Assembly (NCBI RefSeq): GCF_030014915.1
Contig: NZ_JAGIXS010000001.1
Coordinates: forward strand, 1,612,001 to 1,676,000
DNA length: 64,000 nucleotides
Direction of reading: 5' to 3'
Source of the DNA: Pelomonas sp. V22
GTDB lineage: Bacteria > Pseudomonadota > Gammaproteobacteria > Burkholderiales > Burkholderiaceae_C
Part shown: one piece after another, positions 10,249 through 19,853 of the stretch
Layout: every line of letters starts with the position of its first letter
Position numbering within the stretch: position 1 is the stretch's first letter
Notes under the pieces: model-generated
Seen by the model: the letters and a program-made list of their open reading frames with translations, nothing else
The model's database searches: none
Told to the model about the DNA's origin: nothing
Made by a program: the position numbers and the translations under genes

Positions 10249-11271
10249 GTGACCCCACTCGGCACCGCCCTGCCCGTCATCCAGGCGCCGATGGCCGGCT
10301 CGCAGGGCAGCCGGCTGGCGATTGCCGTCTGCCAGGCCGGCGGCCTCGGTTCACTGCCAGCCGCCATGCTGACGCCGGAGGCGCTGCGCCGCGAACTGCA
10401 GGCCATACGCGCGGCGACCGACCGGCCTTTCAACATCAACTTCTTCTGCCACCAGCCGCCAACGCCGGATGAGCAAAGCGAGACGCGGTGGCGCCAGCGG
10501 CTCGCCCCCTTTCTGGCCGAGTTCGGCATAGACCCGGCCAGCATCGGCGCGGGCCCCGGCCGCCAGCCCTTCAATGCCGAGCTGGCCGAAGCCATCGCCG
10601 AGTTCGCGCCGCCCATCGTCAGCTTCCACTTCGGCCTGCCCGCGCCGGAGCTGATCGCGCGCGTCAAGCGCTGGGGTGCCCAGGTCTGGTCTTCGGCCAC
10701 CACGGTGGAAGAAGCGCGCTGGCTGGAGGCCCATGGCGCCGATGCCGTGATCGCGCAAGGCCTGGAGGCAGGCGGGCATCGCGGCCATTTCCTCTCGCCC
10801 ACCCTGAGCCGGCAGCTGGGGCTCTTTGCCCTGCTGCCGCAGATCGTGGCGGCCGTGAAAGTGCCGGTGATCGCGGCCGGCGGCATTGCCGATGCGGCCG
10901 GCGTGCGCGCCGTGCTGGGCCTGGGCGCCATGGCCGCACAGGTCGGCAGCGCCTACCTGCTCTGCGACGAGGCCGACACCACGGCCCTCCATCGCGCCGC
11001 GCTGCAAAGCCCGGGGGCGGCGCACACAGCGATCACGCATCTGTTCACCGGCCGGCCCGCGCGCGGCATCGTCAACCGCCTGATGCGCGAGCTGGGGCCG
11101 CTGTCGGAACCGGTGCCCGCCTTCCCGCTGGCCACCGGCGCCATCGCGCCGCTGCGGGCGGCAGCCGAAGCGCGCGGCCTCGGCGATTTCTCGCCGCTGT
11201 GGGCGGGTCAGAACCTGGCCGGCTGCCGCGCCGTCAGCGCTGCCGAGATCACGCGCTCGCTGGCGCCTTGA
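10249..11271 (+). CDS. Nitronate monooxygenase (2-nitropropane dioxygenase family)
   Basis: A 340-residue FMN-dependent TIM-barrel protein. The start is the GTG at 10249, giving the family beginning PLGTALPVIQAPMAGSQG. Recognisable pieces are the glycine-rich AVCQAGGLGSLPAA, the catalytic-histidine region AQGLEAGGHRGHF, and the phosphate-binding IAAGGIADAAGVRAVLGLGA. These enzymes oxidise alkyl nitronates such as propionate 3-nitronate to carbonyl compounds in the cytosol, detoxifying nitro compounds. The gene begins 15 bases after the response regulator, so the two may be co-transcribed, and it converges on the deacetylase gene. Confidence 0.9.
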   Translation: MTPLGTALPVIQAPMAGSQGSRLAIAVCQAGGLGSLPAAMLTPEALRRELQAIRAATDRPFNINFFCHQPPTPDEQSETRWRQRLAPFLAEFGIDPASIGAGPGRQPFNAELAEAIAEFAPPIVSFHFGLPAPELIARVKRWGAQVWSSATTVEEARWLEAHGADAVIAQGLEAGGHRGHFLSPTLSRQLGLFALLPQIVAAVKVPVIAAGGIADAAGVRAVLGLGAMAAQVGSAYLLCDEADTTALHRAALQSPGAAHTAITHLFTGRPARGIVNRLMRELGPLSEPVPAFPLATGAIAPLRAAAEARGLGDFSPLWAGQNLAGCRAVSAAEITRSLAP

Positions 11272-11281
11272 TGACCCTGAC

Positions 11282-12217
11282 TCAGCGGCACTCGGCCGCG
11301 TAGCGCTCCGCCACCCAGCCGCTCGGATCGGGCTGGCCATAGACCGACAGCCTCTTGTTCATCGCCCGCGCCCAGCGCGCCAGCCAGGAGGAGCCGTACT
11401 GCTTGCTCGCGGCGGTAGGCGAGGCGTAGGCCGGGTCGGCCAGTGCTTCGTCGAGCGTGATGAAGCGATAGCCGCGCTCGCGCAGCCGCTGCAGCGTGGC
11501 ATCCAGCGAGTCGGCATTGACCTCGTTGGCATGGATCAGCAAGACCTGCGGAATCTGCCGCTCAAACAGCTCCTGGCTCATGCGCTCATAGGCATCAAGC
11601 GCCTTGTCCAGATGCGGCAGATAGGCCTCCAGCGTGCGGCGCTTGCCGGCCGCATCGGAGCGCTCGTAGACGCAGGCGAACACATAGTCGTCGTGCTCGA
11701 CAGTGACCGGCGCCACGCGGTAGCCGCGCTTTGCGAGAAAGGCCTCGAACTGCGCCGTCTCCTCGTCGTTCTTGCCGGTCTGCAGATAGGGGTGGCGCCA
11801 GTAGCGCGGCGCCTGACCGCGCGGTGCCAGCAGGCTGCGCAGCACCACGTCGCCGCGCAGCACCGCATCCTGGTACTGATCGAGCGGCGTCTTCTGCATG
11901 CTCAGGTGGCCGTAGCCATGGTTGCCCAGCTCCATGCCGGCATCGAGCCAGCGCTGCAGCAGGCCGATGTGGCCATCCACCTCGCCGCGCACCTGCAGCC
12001 GGTCTTCGTTGACGAAGCCGATGGCCGGCGCCTGGTGCTTGCGCAGCGCGGCCAGCATCCGCTCGGTCTGGGCCTGCTTGTCGGCGAGACTGAGCGGCCG
12101 TTGGTTGGCCAGCGGCAGGTCGTCGATGCTGATGGCGATGCGCTTGTCTGCGGGCGCGGCCTGCAGGCTGGCGGCGAGCAGCAAGCCGCCGAGGAGGGCA
12201 AAGAACTTGGGCGTCAT
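11282..12217 (-). CDS. Exported polysaccharide deacetylase-family protein (NodB-like)
   Basis: A 311-residue protein starting at the ATG at 12217 (product MTPKFFALLGGLLLAASLQA), which opens a signal peptide; the longer frame upstream has no signal character. The NodB-type metal site is visible as ISIDDLP (residues ~30-36) and GNHGYGHLSM, the latter matching the HxxxH-type zinc motif. The C-terminal VLLIHANEVNADSL and RGYRFITLDEAL match the family's late motifs. These periplasmic enzymes remove N- or O-acetyl groups from sugars, and the substrate is unknown. Divergent with 80 bases to the next gene. Confidence 0.85.
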   Translation of the reverse strand: MTPKFFALLGGLLLAASLQAAPADKRIAISIDDLPLANQRPLSLADKQAQTERMLAALRKHQAPAIGFVNEDRLQVRGEVDGHIGLLQRWLDAGMELGNHGYGHLSMQKTPLDQYQDAVLRGDVVLRSLLAPRGQAPRYWRHPYLQTGKNDEETAQFEAFLAKRGYRVAPVTVEHDDYVFACVYERSDAAGKRRTLEAYLPHLDKALDAYERMSQELFERQIPQVLLIHANEVNADSLDATLQRLRERGYRFITLDEALADPAYASPTAASKQYGSSWLARWARAMNKRLSVYGQPDPSGWVAERYAAECR

Positions 12218-12296
12218 GGCGGCGCATTGTGCCCAGGCCCGGCGCAGGGGGTGCCAGGGCTTGATGCGCTGCCGGGGCCGCCCTATGCTCGCGGCC

Positions 12297-13106
12297 ATGC
12301 AAGCCCTGCGCCGCCTGGCCCTGCCGCCTCTCCTGTGGGCACTGGCCGGACTCTGCGGCGCACAAGCCAGTTCACAAGCCAATGCACAAAGCGGCGCCGA
12401 AGCGCCGCCGCGCATCTGGCGGGTCTGCGTTGGCGACCAGCCCATCCTGCCCTACATCACCAACGATCCACGCCACCCGGGCCGCGCCGAGCGCCTGCTG
12501 GTCGCGGCCGGCAAGCTGGCCGATCTCAGCGTGCAGTTGCAGCGCTACCCGTTCCGGCGTTGCCGCATCATGATGGCCAACGGCGACACCGACATGCTGC
12601 TCGCCGGCCCCACGCCGGAGAACCTCGAGGAGTTCCGCTTCCCGCTGAAAAGCGGCGCCCTGGATGCCGAGCGGCGCATCGCCCGGCTCAACCTCGTCTG
12701 GGTGCGCCGCGCCGACAGCCGGTTCGATTGGGACGGCAAGCGCATCACAGGCATGCCGGACGAGCGCACGCCCAAGGTCGGCCTGCGCGCCGGCCAGCGC
12801 GTATCCCTCAACGCCGTGCGGCAGATGCCGGTGCTGGTCGACGAAACCGCCCTGACCGCCACCCTGCAGCTGCGCATGCTCGCTGCCAAACGCTTTGACC
12901 TCGCCCTCGGCCTGCAGGACGAGTTCGAGATCGCACTGGCCGACCCCGAGCTCAAGCCGCTCGTTGTGCTGCCCCGCGCGCTGCTACGCGAAGACTTCTT
13001 TGCCGTGATCTCGCAGAAGCATGCGGCTGCACAACTGCCGATGGCCGAGCGGCTTTGGAACGCGATGGGCAAGCTGAGAGATCAGCCGGAATTTCAACGC
13101 GACTGA
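12297..13106 (+). CDS. Periplasmic solute-binding protein family 3-like
   Basis: A 269-residue exported protein. The start chosen (ATG 12297) gives MQALRRLALPPLLWALAGLCGAQA, a signal peptide; an in-frame ATG at 12285 is the alternative. The body resembles extracellular solute-binding proteins of family 3: IWRVCVGDQPILPYI, then PFRRCRIMMANGDTDML, and a late lobe with FDLALGLQDEFEIAL. No ABC permease or kinase is adjacent, so it may be an orphan sensor or binding protein. Fold assignment is from general resemblance only. Confidence 0.7.
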   Translation: MQALRRLALPPLLWALAGLCGAQASSQANAQSGAEAPPRIWRVCVGDQPILPYITNDPRHPGRAERLLVAAGKLADLSVQLQRYPFRRCRIMMANGDTDMLLAGPTPENLEEFRFPLKSGALDAERRIARLNLVWVRRADSRFDWDGKRITGMPDERTPKVGLRAGQRVSLNAVRQMPVLVDETALTATLQLRMLAAKRFDLALGLQDEFEIALADPELKPLVVLPRALLREDFFAVISQKHAAAQLPMAERLWNAMGKLRDQPEFQRD

Positions 13107-13179
13107 GCGGCCCCTTGTGCCAGCTCAATGCCGCCCGGCCCGAGCGGGTGCATGCTGGCTTACGAACGCCACCGTTGCC

Positions 13180-13380
13180 ATGGCCAAGAAATTTCCCATC
13201 CACCCGCTGCACCCCGAGCGAATCTGCTGGGGCTGCGACAAGTACTGCGCGGCAGACGCGATGCAATGCGGCAACGGCAGCATCGCCAGCCCGCATCCCT
13301 CGGAGCTGTTTGGCGAGGACTGGATGAGCTGGGGCCTTGATGCCGAGAAGCCGGCCGAGCCGCCGGATCGCGCTCCTTAG
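13180..13380 (+). CDS. DUF3079 small cysteine-containing protein
   Basis: A 66-residue protein starting at ATG 13180 (product MAKKFPIHPLHPERICWGCDK). The cysteine cluster CWGCDKYC plus one further Cys, and the ending FGEDWMSWGLD, match the DUF3079 family. The cysteines suggest metal binding; the function is unknown. The frame is open to 13117 but the sequence before residue 1 is not family-like. The last four bases overlap the convergent glucokinase stop. Confidence 0.8.
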   Translation: MAKKFPIHPLHPERICWGCDKYCAADAMQCGNGSIASPHPSELFGEDWMSWGLDAEKPAEPPDRAP

Positions 13381-14341
13381 CCCGCCCTGTCCAAGGCCCT
13401 TGCCGCCCCCAGCAACGCCGCCTGATCCCCCGCCTGCACCACATAGGTCGGGATCGCCCGCAGATAGCCGCTGAACCGCCCCTTGGATTCGAAGCGCTCG
13501 CGAAAACGCGAGCGGTCGAACCAGTCGCCCAGGCGGGGCACGATGCCGCCGCCGATGTAGACACCGCCGCGCGCGCCCAGCGTCAGCGCCACATTGCCGG
13601 CCACGTTGCCCAGCAGGCTGCAGAACTGGGCCAGCGCGGCCTCGGCCAGCGGGTCGCTGCCGTCGAGGGCGGCCGCGCTGATGGCGCTGGCGTCCAAGGC
13701 CTCGGCCTGTGCGCCACGCACCTCGGCCAATGCCTGGTAGAGATTCTCAAGACCTGGCCCCGACAAGGCCCGCTCGGCCGAGACATGGCCGAAGCGGCGC
13801 TGCAGCACCTTGAGCACCGCGTCCTCCTCGGCATCGCTGGAGCAGAGCGTGACATGGCCGCCTTCGCCGCCTATCGGCACCTCACCGCCGGCCCCCGGCA
13901 GCAGGCCCGAAACGCCGAGGCCCGTGCCCGGCCCCACCAGGCCCAGCGGCGCGCCACCCACGGCCGCGCCGCCGCCCACCTGGCGGCAGGCGCTCGGGCC
14001 CAGGGCGGGCAGCGAGAGCGCGAGCGCGGTGAAGTCGTTCAGCACCAGCAGGCGCTCGGCCCCGAGCTCACGCTGCAAGGCCTCGATGGAGAAGGACCAG
14101 TGGTGGTTGGTCATCTGCACCTGGTCGCCGGTGATGGCGGTGGCGATGCCGATGGCGCAGCTGCGGGGCCGCCCTTCGCCGCGCTCGTTCAGGTGGTGCT
14201 GGATGGCATCCCACAGCGTGGCGAAATCAGCGCAGCGGTAGCTGGCAACGCCGGCCAGCGGCCCGCCGGCCATGAACTGGCTGGCGAAGCGCACATTGGT
14301 GCCGCCCACATCGGCCAGCAGGCGCGGAAACGTCGAGTCGC

Positions 14342-14345
<4 letters not shown>
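13377..14345 (-). CDS. glk: Glucokinase
   Basis: A 322-residue cytosolic enzyme that phosphorylates glucose with ATP. The N-terminal phosphate-binding loop LLADVGGTNVRFA (residues ~9-21) and later NDFTALALSLPALG, VGPGTGLGVSGLLP, GGEGGHVTLC and YIGGGIVPRLGDW are the signatures of the bacterial Glk family. It is the last gene of the beta-glucoside operon, overlapping the ABC ATPase gene by four bases (ATGA). That fits its job: it captures the glucose released by the GH1 enzyme encoded two genes upstream. Confidence 0.94.
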
Positions 14346-15385
<1,040 letters not shown>

Positions 15386-15386
15386 T

Positions 15387-16763
15387 TCAGCGTGCCGCCG
15401 CGTGATGAGCGGCAATGAAGTCCTTGTACCAATGCGCGCTGTCTTTCGGGCGGCGCTGCAGGTCCGCATAGTCCACATGAAAAAGGCCGAAGCGCTTGCT
15501 GTAGCCGGAGTTCCACTCGAAGTTGTCGAGCAGGCTCCAGTAGAAATAGCCGCGCACATCGGCCCCCAGTTCGATGGCGCGCGCCAAGGCCAACAGGTGC
15601 GAGCGCAAGTAGGCGATGCGCTCGGGATCGGCAATGCGGCCGTCGACGATCTGGTCGGCGTTGGCCATGCCGTTCTCGGTGATGTAGATGGGCGGCGGCG
15701 AGTACTCGCGGGTGATGCGCACCAGGTGCTGCGTGAGCGCCTTGGGGTAGATCTCCCAGCCCATGTCGGTGAAGCCCTGCTTGCCCGGTGCGGGCACGGC
15801 CGGCTCCTGCGTGCTGATGAAGTTGCGGGTGTAGAAGTTGACGCCGAGAAAGTCCAGCGGCTGCAGCACCAGGGCCATGTCTTGCGGCTCGACCTGCGGC
15901 GCGTCGTCGCCCAAATACTCGATCACATCGGCCGGGTACTGGCCGCGGAACACGGCGTCCATGTACCAGCGCACGTTCAGGCCGTCGTCGATGCGAGCGG
16001 CCCGGCGGTCGGCCTCGGTGGGCTCGGCCGCGAAGGACGGCGTGTGGTTGAGCACCACGCCGAGCTTGGTCGTCGTCAGCGGCCGCATCGCCTGGATGGC
16101 GGCGCCATGGGCCATCATCAAGTGGTGCGAGACCTGGGTGGCAATCTTGCGGTCGGTCAGGCCCGGCGCGAACTGCGCGGTCTCGTAGCCCAGCGTGGCC
16201 ACGCACCAGGGTTCGTTCAGCGTGGCGATGCTGGCCAGGCGCGAACCGAGGCGGCGCGCCACCTCGGCCGCATAGGCGGCGAAGCGCGGCACGATCTGGC
16301 GCGATTGCCAGCCGCCAAAGCTGTCGTGCAGCGCGGCGGGCAGGTCCCAGTGGTAGAGCGTGGCATGGGGCGCGATGCCGGCGGCCAGCAGCGCGTCGAT
16401 CAGGCGCGAGTAGAAGTCGAAGCCGGCTTCGTTCCAGGCACCCTCGCCATCGGGCTGCACGCGCGGCCAGCTGATGGAGAAGCGGTAGGCGTCGAGGCCC
16501 AGCGACTTCATCAGGGCCACGTCCTCCTCGAAGCGGTGGTAGTGGTCGCAGGCCAGGTCGATGTGGGAGCCGTCCTTGATGCGGCCGCTCTCGCGGCAGA
16601 AACGATCCCAGATCGACTCGCCCTTGCCGTCCAGGAAGGCGGCGCCCTCGATCTGCGCGGCGCTGGTGGCGGCCCCCCACAGGAAGTCGGCGCGGAAGGC
16701 GCGAGCCAGGGCCGCCTGGGCGGCCGGGGTGTCGTCGATTGCGTTCATGAGGTCAGAAGACAT
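15387..16763 (-). CDS. GH1 beta-glucosidase
   Basis: A 458-residue glycoside hydrolase family 1 enzyme, cytosolic (no signal peptide). The N-terminal FLWGAATSAAQIEG is the family signature. The acid/base is E184 in TLNEPWC and the nucleophile is E363 in YITENGMA. The start at ATG 16763 is chosen for length; MNAIDD at 16748 is an alternative. It would cut imported cellobiose, cello-oligosaccharides or aryl-beta-glucosides to glucose, which the adjacent glucokinase then phosphorylates. It sits between the permease and ATPase genes of the same operon, 17 bases after the former and one before the latter. Confidence 0.94.
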   Translation of the reverse strand: MSSDLMNAIDDTPAAQAALARAFRADFLWGAATSAAQIEGAAFLDGKGESIWDRFCRESGRIKDGSHIDLACDHYHRFEEDVALMKSLGLDAYRFSISWPRVQPDGEGAWNEAGFDFYSRLIDALLAAGIAPHATLYHWDLPAALHDSFGGWQSRQIVPRFAAYAAEVARRLGSRLASIATLNEPWCVATLGYETAQFAPGLTDRKIATQVSHHLMMAHGAAIQAMRPLTTTKLGVVLNHTPSFAAEPTEADRRAARIDDGLNVRWYMDAVFRGQYPADVIEYLGDDAPQVEPQDMALVLQPLDFLGVNFYTRNFISTQEPAVPAPGKQGFTDMGWEIYPKALTQHLVRITREYSPPPIYITENGMANADQIVDGRIADPERIAYLRSHLLALARAIELGADVRGYFYWSLLDNFEWNSGYSKRFGLFHVDYADLQRRPKDSAHWYKDFIAAHHAAAR

Positions 16764-16780
16764 AGCGTCAAGAGAAGGGG

Positions 16781-17611
16781 TCAGCCGCGCACGGCGCCCG
16801 AGGTCAGGCCAGCCACCAGGCGCCTGGCGCTGAAGAAGAAGACGATCAGCAGCGGCAGCATCGCGATGGCGCTGCCCATCATCAAAGCGCCCCACTCGGT
16901 GTTGTTGGGGCTTTGCATGGAGCGCAGCGCCAGCGGCAAGGTGTAGTGCTCGGCCGAGCGCATCACCACCAGGGGCGCGACGAAGTTGTTCCAGGAGGAG
17001 ATGAAGGTGATCAGGCCCAGCGTGCCCATGGCGGGGCCGAGCAGCGGCCGCACCACGCTCCAGAAGATGCGCAGCTCGCCACAGCCGTCCATGCGGGCCG
17101 CATCGATCAGCTCGCGCGGGATGGCCGAGCCTATGTACTGCCGCATCATGAAGATGCCGAGCGCGCTGGCCGCCGCCGGCACATAGAGCGCGCGCGGCTG
17201 GTCCATCCAGCCGAGGAAGTCCATCACCATAAAGCTCGGGATCATGTTGAGGAAGCTCGGCAGCATCATCGAACCCAGCACCACGGCGAACAGCTCGCGC
17301 TTGAAGCGGAACTCGTAGAGCGCAAAGCCATGGCCGGCCAGCGAGCACAGCAGCAGGTTGAACGCCGTGGTCATGCTGGCCACGTAGAAGCTCATGCCGA
17401 GGTTGCGCCAGAAGGGCAGGCGCTCCAGCAGCAGATCGAGGTTGCTGAGGGACGCGAGGCCGAACCAGACCGGCGGCGGCGAGTTGAAGATCTCGCTGCG
17501 CGGGTGGGTGGCGAAGACGAAGGTGAAGTAGAACGGTGCGATCAGGAGCAGCGCGCCGCCGCCGACCAGCAGCCAGGCCAGTGCCGGCGTGAGAGGCTTG
17601 ATCATTCGCAT
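16781..17611 (-). CDS. Carbohydrate ABC transporter permease (MalG-like)
   Basis: A 276-residue inner-membrane protein with six hydrophobic segments. The start is the ATG at 17611 (product MRMIKPLTPALAWLL); MIKP at 17605 is also possible. The EAA loop that contacts the ATPase is visible as ELIDAARMDGCGELRIFWSV (residues ~180-199), followed by the family ending with the run FFSARRLVAGLTSGAVRG. It pairs with the MalF-like permease, whose stop lies two bases upstream, and forms the channel for the beta-glucoside importer. Confidence 0.92.
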   Translation of the reverse strand: MRMIKPLTPALAWLLVGGGALLLIAPFYFTFVFATHPRSEIFNSPPPVWFGLASLSNLDLLLERLPFWRNLGMSFYVASMTTAFNLLLCSLAGHGFALYEFRFKRELFAVVLGSMMLPSFLNMIPSFMVMDFLGWMDQPRALYVPAAASALGIFMMRQYIGSAIPRELIDAARMDGCGELRIFWSVVRPLLGPAMGTLGLITFISSWNNFVAPLVVMRSAEHYTLPLALRSMQSPNNTEWGALMMGSAIAMLPLLIVFFFSARRLVAGLTSGAVRG

Positions 17612-17613
17612 GC

Positions 17614-18525
17614 TCAGCCTCCCTTGTGGCGGCCGAACAGCCGGCTGTTGAACCAGGTCAGCACCGCGATCACGAAGAACAGCAGCCACGAGACTGCTGA
17701 GGCGGCGCCGAAGTCGCCCTCGCTGAACGCGAGCCGGTACATGAAGATGGCCGTGGTCATCACCGACTGGCTGACGCCCTTCTCGATGTCGACGAGGATG
17801 AAGGGCTCCTCGAACAGCTGCAGGTTGCCGATAAGGGTGAGCGTCACCGCGAAGAACATCATGGGCCGCAGCAAGGGCAAGGTGATGTGGCGGAACTGCT
17901 GCCACTCGCCGGCGCCGTCGAGACGCGCGGCCTCGTGCAGGTCCTTGTCTATGGTCTGCAGGGCCGAGAGGTAGAGCACCAGGTTCCAGCCCAGGTAGCG
18001 CCAGAACACCACGAAGGCCACGGCCGGCTTGGTGGTCGAGGCCTGGCCCAGCCAGTCGACCGGACTGGCGGGCAGCAGCGAGCCCAGCAACGGCAGGCGC
18101 GTCATCTCGGCCAGCAGCGCGTTCACGGCGCCGTAGTCGCGCGAGTACAGCGTGGTGAAGATCAGCGCGATGGCCACGCTGGAGGTGATGTAGGGAATGA
18201 AATAGGCCGCCACCACCGCATCGCGGCTGCGCTTGAGGGAGCGGTGGATGAAGCAGGCCAGCGGCAGCGCCACCAGGTGCTGGGGCAGGCCCGAGACCAG
18301 GGCGAACCACAGCGTGTTGTAGAGCGACTTGTGGAACCAGGGGTCGGTCAGCGCGAACTGGTAGTTCTCGAGGCCCACCCAGTGCATGGCGGCGAGGCCG
18401 GCGGCCGGGTCCCATTCATGCAGGGACAGCCAGACCGAGAACAGGAGCGGGAAGGCGCCGAAGACCGCGAACAGGATGAAGAACGGCGCAATGAACAGAT
18501 AGGGGGCGAGCTGCTTGGTTTTCAT
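17614..18525 (-). CDS. Sugar ABC transporter permease (MalF-like)
   Basis: A 303-residue inner-membrane protein with six membrane segments. The start at 18525 (product MKTKQLAPYLFIAPFF) is supported by GAGGGG placed nine bases upstream; 18531 is an in-frame alternative. The EAA motif reads DLHEAARLDGAGEWQQFRHI. It is the second permease of the importer and lies 10 bases after the binding-protein gene and two before malG-like. Confidence 0.92.
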   Translation of the reverse strand: MKTKQLAPYLFIAPFFILFAVFGAFPLLFSVWLSLHEWDPAAGLAAMHWVGLENYQFALTDPWFHKSLYNTLWFALVSGLPQHLVALPLACFIHRSLKRSRDAVVAAYFIPYITSSVAIALIFTTLYSRDYGAVNALLAEMTRLPLLGSLLPASPVDWLGQASTTKPAVAFVVFWRYLGWNLVLYLSALQTIDKDLHEAARLDGAGEWQQFRHITLPLLRPMMFFAVTLTLIGNLQLFEEPFILVDIEKGVSQSVMTTAIFMYRLAFSEGDFGAASAVSWLLFFVIAVLTWFNSRLFGRHKGG

Positions 18526-18535
18526 CAGCATCCCC

Positions 18536-19798
18536 TCAGCGGCGCCGCGCCCGGTGCTCAATCAGCACGCGTGCATCGAGCAGGGCCTGGGCGATCTCCT
18601 TGCCTTCGCTGAGCACCTGCTCGAACTCGTCGCGGATGATGGCCGTGGCCACGGCGTCGTATTTGTTGACCGGGATGGCCGGCACCTGGGCGGCGATGTC
18701 GCGCCACAGCTGGCGCGCCTTCTGGCCGCCGAGGAAGGGCATGGGTTCGTCGAACAGCGGATCCTGCTGCGCCGCCACCAGGGCCGGGAAGTTGTCGACC
18801 AGCCGCAGCGAGTTCAGCTGCGTTTCCTTGTCGGCCGTCAGCAGGCGGATGAATTCCCAGGCGGACTGCTTGTTCGCGGCCTTCTTGGGGATCGCATAGA
18901 ACGAGCCGCCATAGGAGGCATAAACGCCGCCGGGCAAGACGGCCGAGCGCCACAGGCCGCTGGTGTCGGGCGCCAGCCAGTTGCGCAGGTGGCCGGTCAG
19001 CCAGGCGCCCATCATCTGGGTGGCGATGCGGCCCTGCTTGAAACCGGCCGCCCAGTCGTTGGTCCAGGCCGGGGCGCCGGCATCCAGCCCGGCGCGGCGC
19101 GCAGCACGGCCCAGCTCGAAGGCCTGGACGAAGCGCGGGCTCTGCACCAGCACCTGGCCGCGCTTGTCGAAGTAGATGCCCTCGCCGTCCTTCAGGCCGG
19201 CACGCAAGAGGATGTCGCGCAGGTCGGCCGCATCGGCCATCAGGTAGGCGCCGGTGGCGGCCTTGATCTTCTGGCCGGCGGCCAGGTAGCTGGCCCAGCT
19301 GCGGGTCAGGTCTTGCTCGGTAACGCCGGCCTTGTCGATCAGGTCCTTGCGGTAGAGCAAGGTGCCGGGGCCGATGTCGGCCGGTATCGCGGCCAGCGCG
19401 CCGTCTGCATTGAGCGCCTGCGGAAAGGTGTAGCGCACGAACTGCTCACGCAGGGCCAGGCCGTTGTAGGGCGGCCGGGCCAGGTCCTCGAGCCCCCCCG
19501 AGGCGGCGAACTTGCCGATGAAGCGGAAGTCCAGCGCCATCACATCAGGCAGGCCCGAGCCGGTGGCCAGGGCCGTGGTCATGGCCGTGTGGTGGTCGGC
19601 GTACTGCAGCGAGACGATCTTCAGCTCGATGTCCGGATGCAGCCGGGCCCACGTGGGGGCCGCGGCCTTGGCGGCACGGTCCAGGTCCGGGAAGGTGGCC
19701 ACGGTGAGCGTGCTCTTGCCGGCCCAGGCTGGCGCGGCTGCAAATGCAGCGAGCGCGGCCAGGGCGATCAACAAAGCGGCGTAGGTCTTGTTTGGCAT
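18536..19798 (-). CDS. Extracellular sugar-binding protein of the ABC importer
   Basis: A 420-residue family-1 solute-binding protein with a signal peptide (residues 1-26, cut after PAWA). Body features include the N-terminal STLTVATFPDLDRAAKAA, the domain VMALDFRFIGKFA and the tryptophan-rich QSAWEFIRLLTADKETQ. It should capture a beta-glucoside or short oligosaccharide in the periplasm for the permeases encoded next. Between this gene and the TonB receptor gene is a strong hairpin (19809-19840), which may set the expression level of this gene relative to the receptor. I see no strong Shine-Dalgarno before the ATG. Confidence 0.9.
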   Translation of the reverse strand: MPNKTYAALLIALAALAAFAAAPAWAGKSTLTVATFPDLDRAAKAAAPTWARLHPDIELKIVSLQYADHHTAMTTALATGSGLPDVMALDFRFIGKFAASGGLEDLARPPYNGLALREQFVRYTFPQALNADGALAAIPADIGPGTLLYRKDLIDKAGVTEQDLTRSWASYLAAGQKIKAATGAYLMADAADLRDILLRAGLKDGEGIYFDKRGQVLVQSPRFVQAFELGRAARRAGLDAGAPAWTNDWAAGFKQGRIATQMMGAWLTGHLRNWLAPDTSGLWRSAVLPGGVYASYGGSFYAIPKKAANKQSAWEFIRLLTADKETQLNSLRLVDNFPALVAAQQDPLFDEPMPFLGGQKARQLWRDIAAQVPAIPVNKYDAVATAIIRDEFEQVLSEGKEIAQALLDARVLIEHRARRR

Positions 19799-19808
19799 GG
19801 GCTGCTGC

Positions 19809-19840
19809 CGGCACCCGCCCCTTCAGTGGGGCGGGTGCCG
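19809..19840. repeat. 13-bp perfect stem-loop between receptor and binding-protein genes
   Basis: CGGCACCCGCCCC pairs with GGGGCGGGTGCCG around a six-base loop. It lies in the gap between the TonB receptor stop (19854) and the binding-protein start (19798), both on the minus strand. In the minus direction no T-run follows, so it is more likely an mRNA-stabilising or attenuating structure than a clean intrinsic terminator. Confidence 0.6.
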
Positions 19841-19853
19841 TTCTTTCGCTCAC

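Noticed and set aside
12719-12730. GGTTCGATTGGG, reminiscent of a tRNA T-arm
   Set aside because: It lies inside the solute-binding protein gene with no pairing partner, no anticodon arm and no acceptor stem.
11531-12898. A 455-codon plus-strand frame across the deacetylase gene
   Set aside because: It runs antisense to the deacetylase and then out of frame through the binding-protein gene; neither part has a plausible domain.
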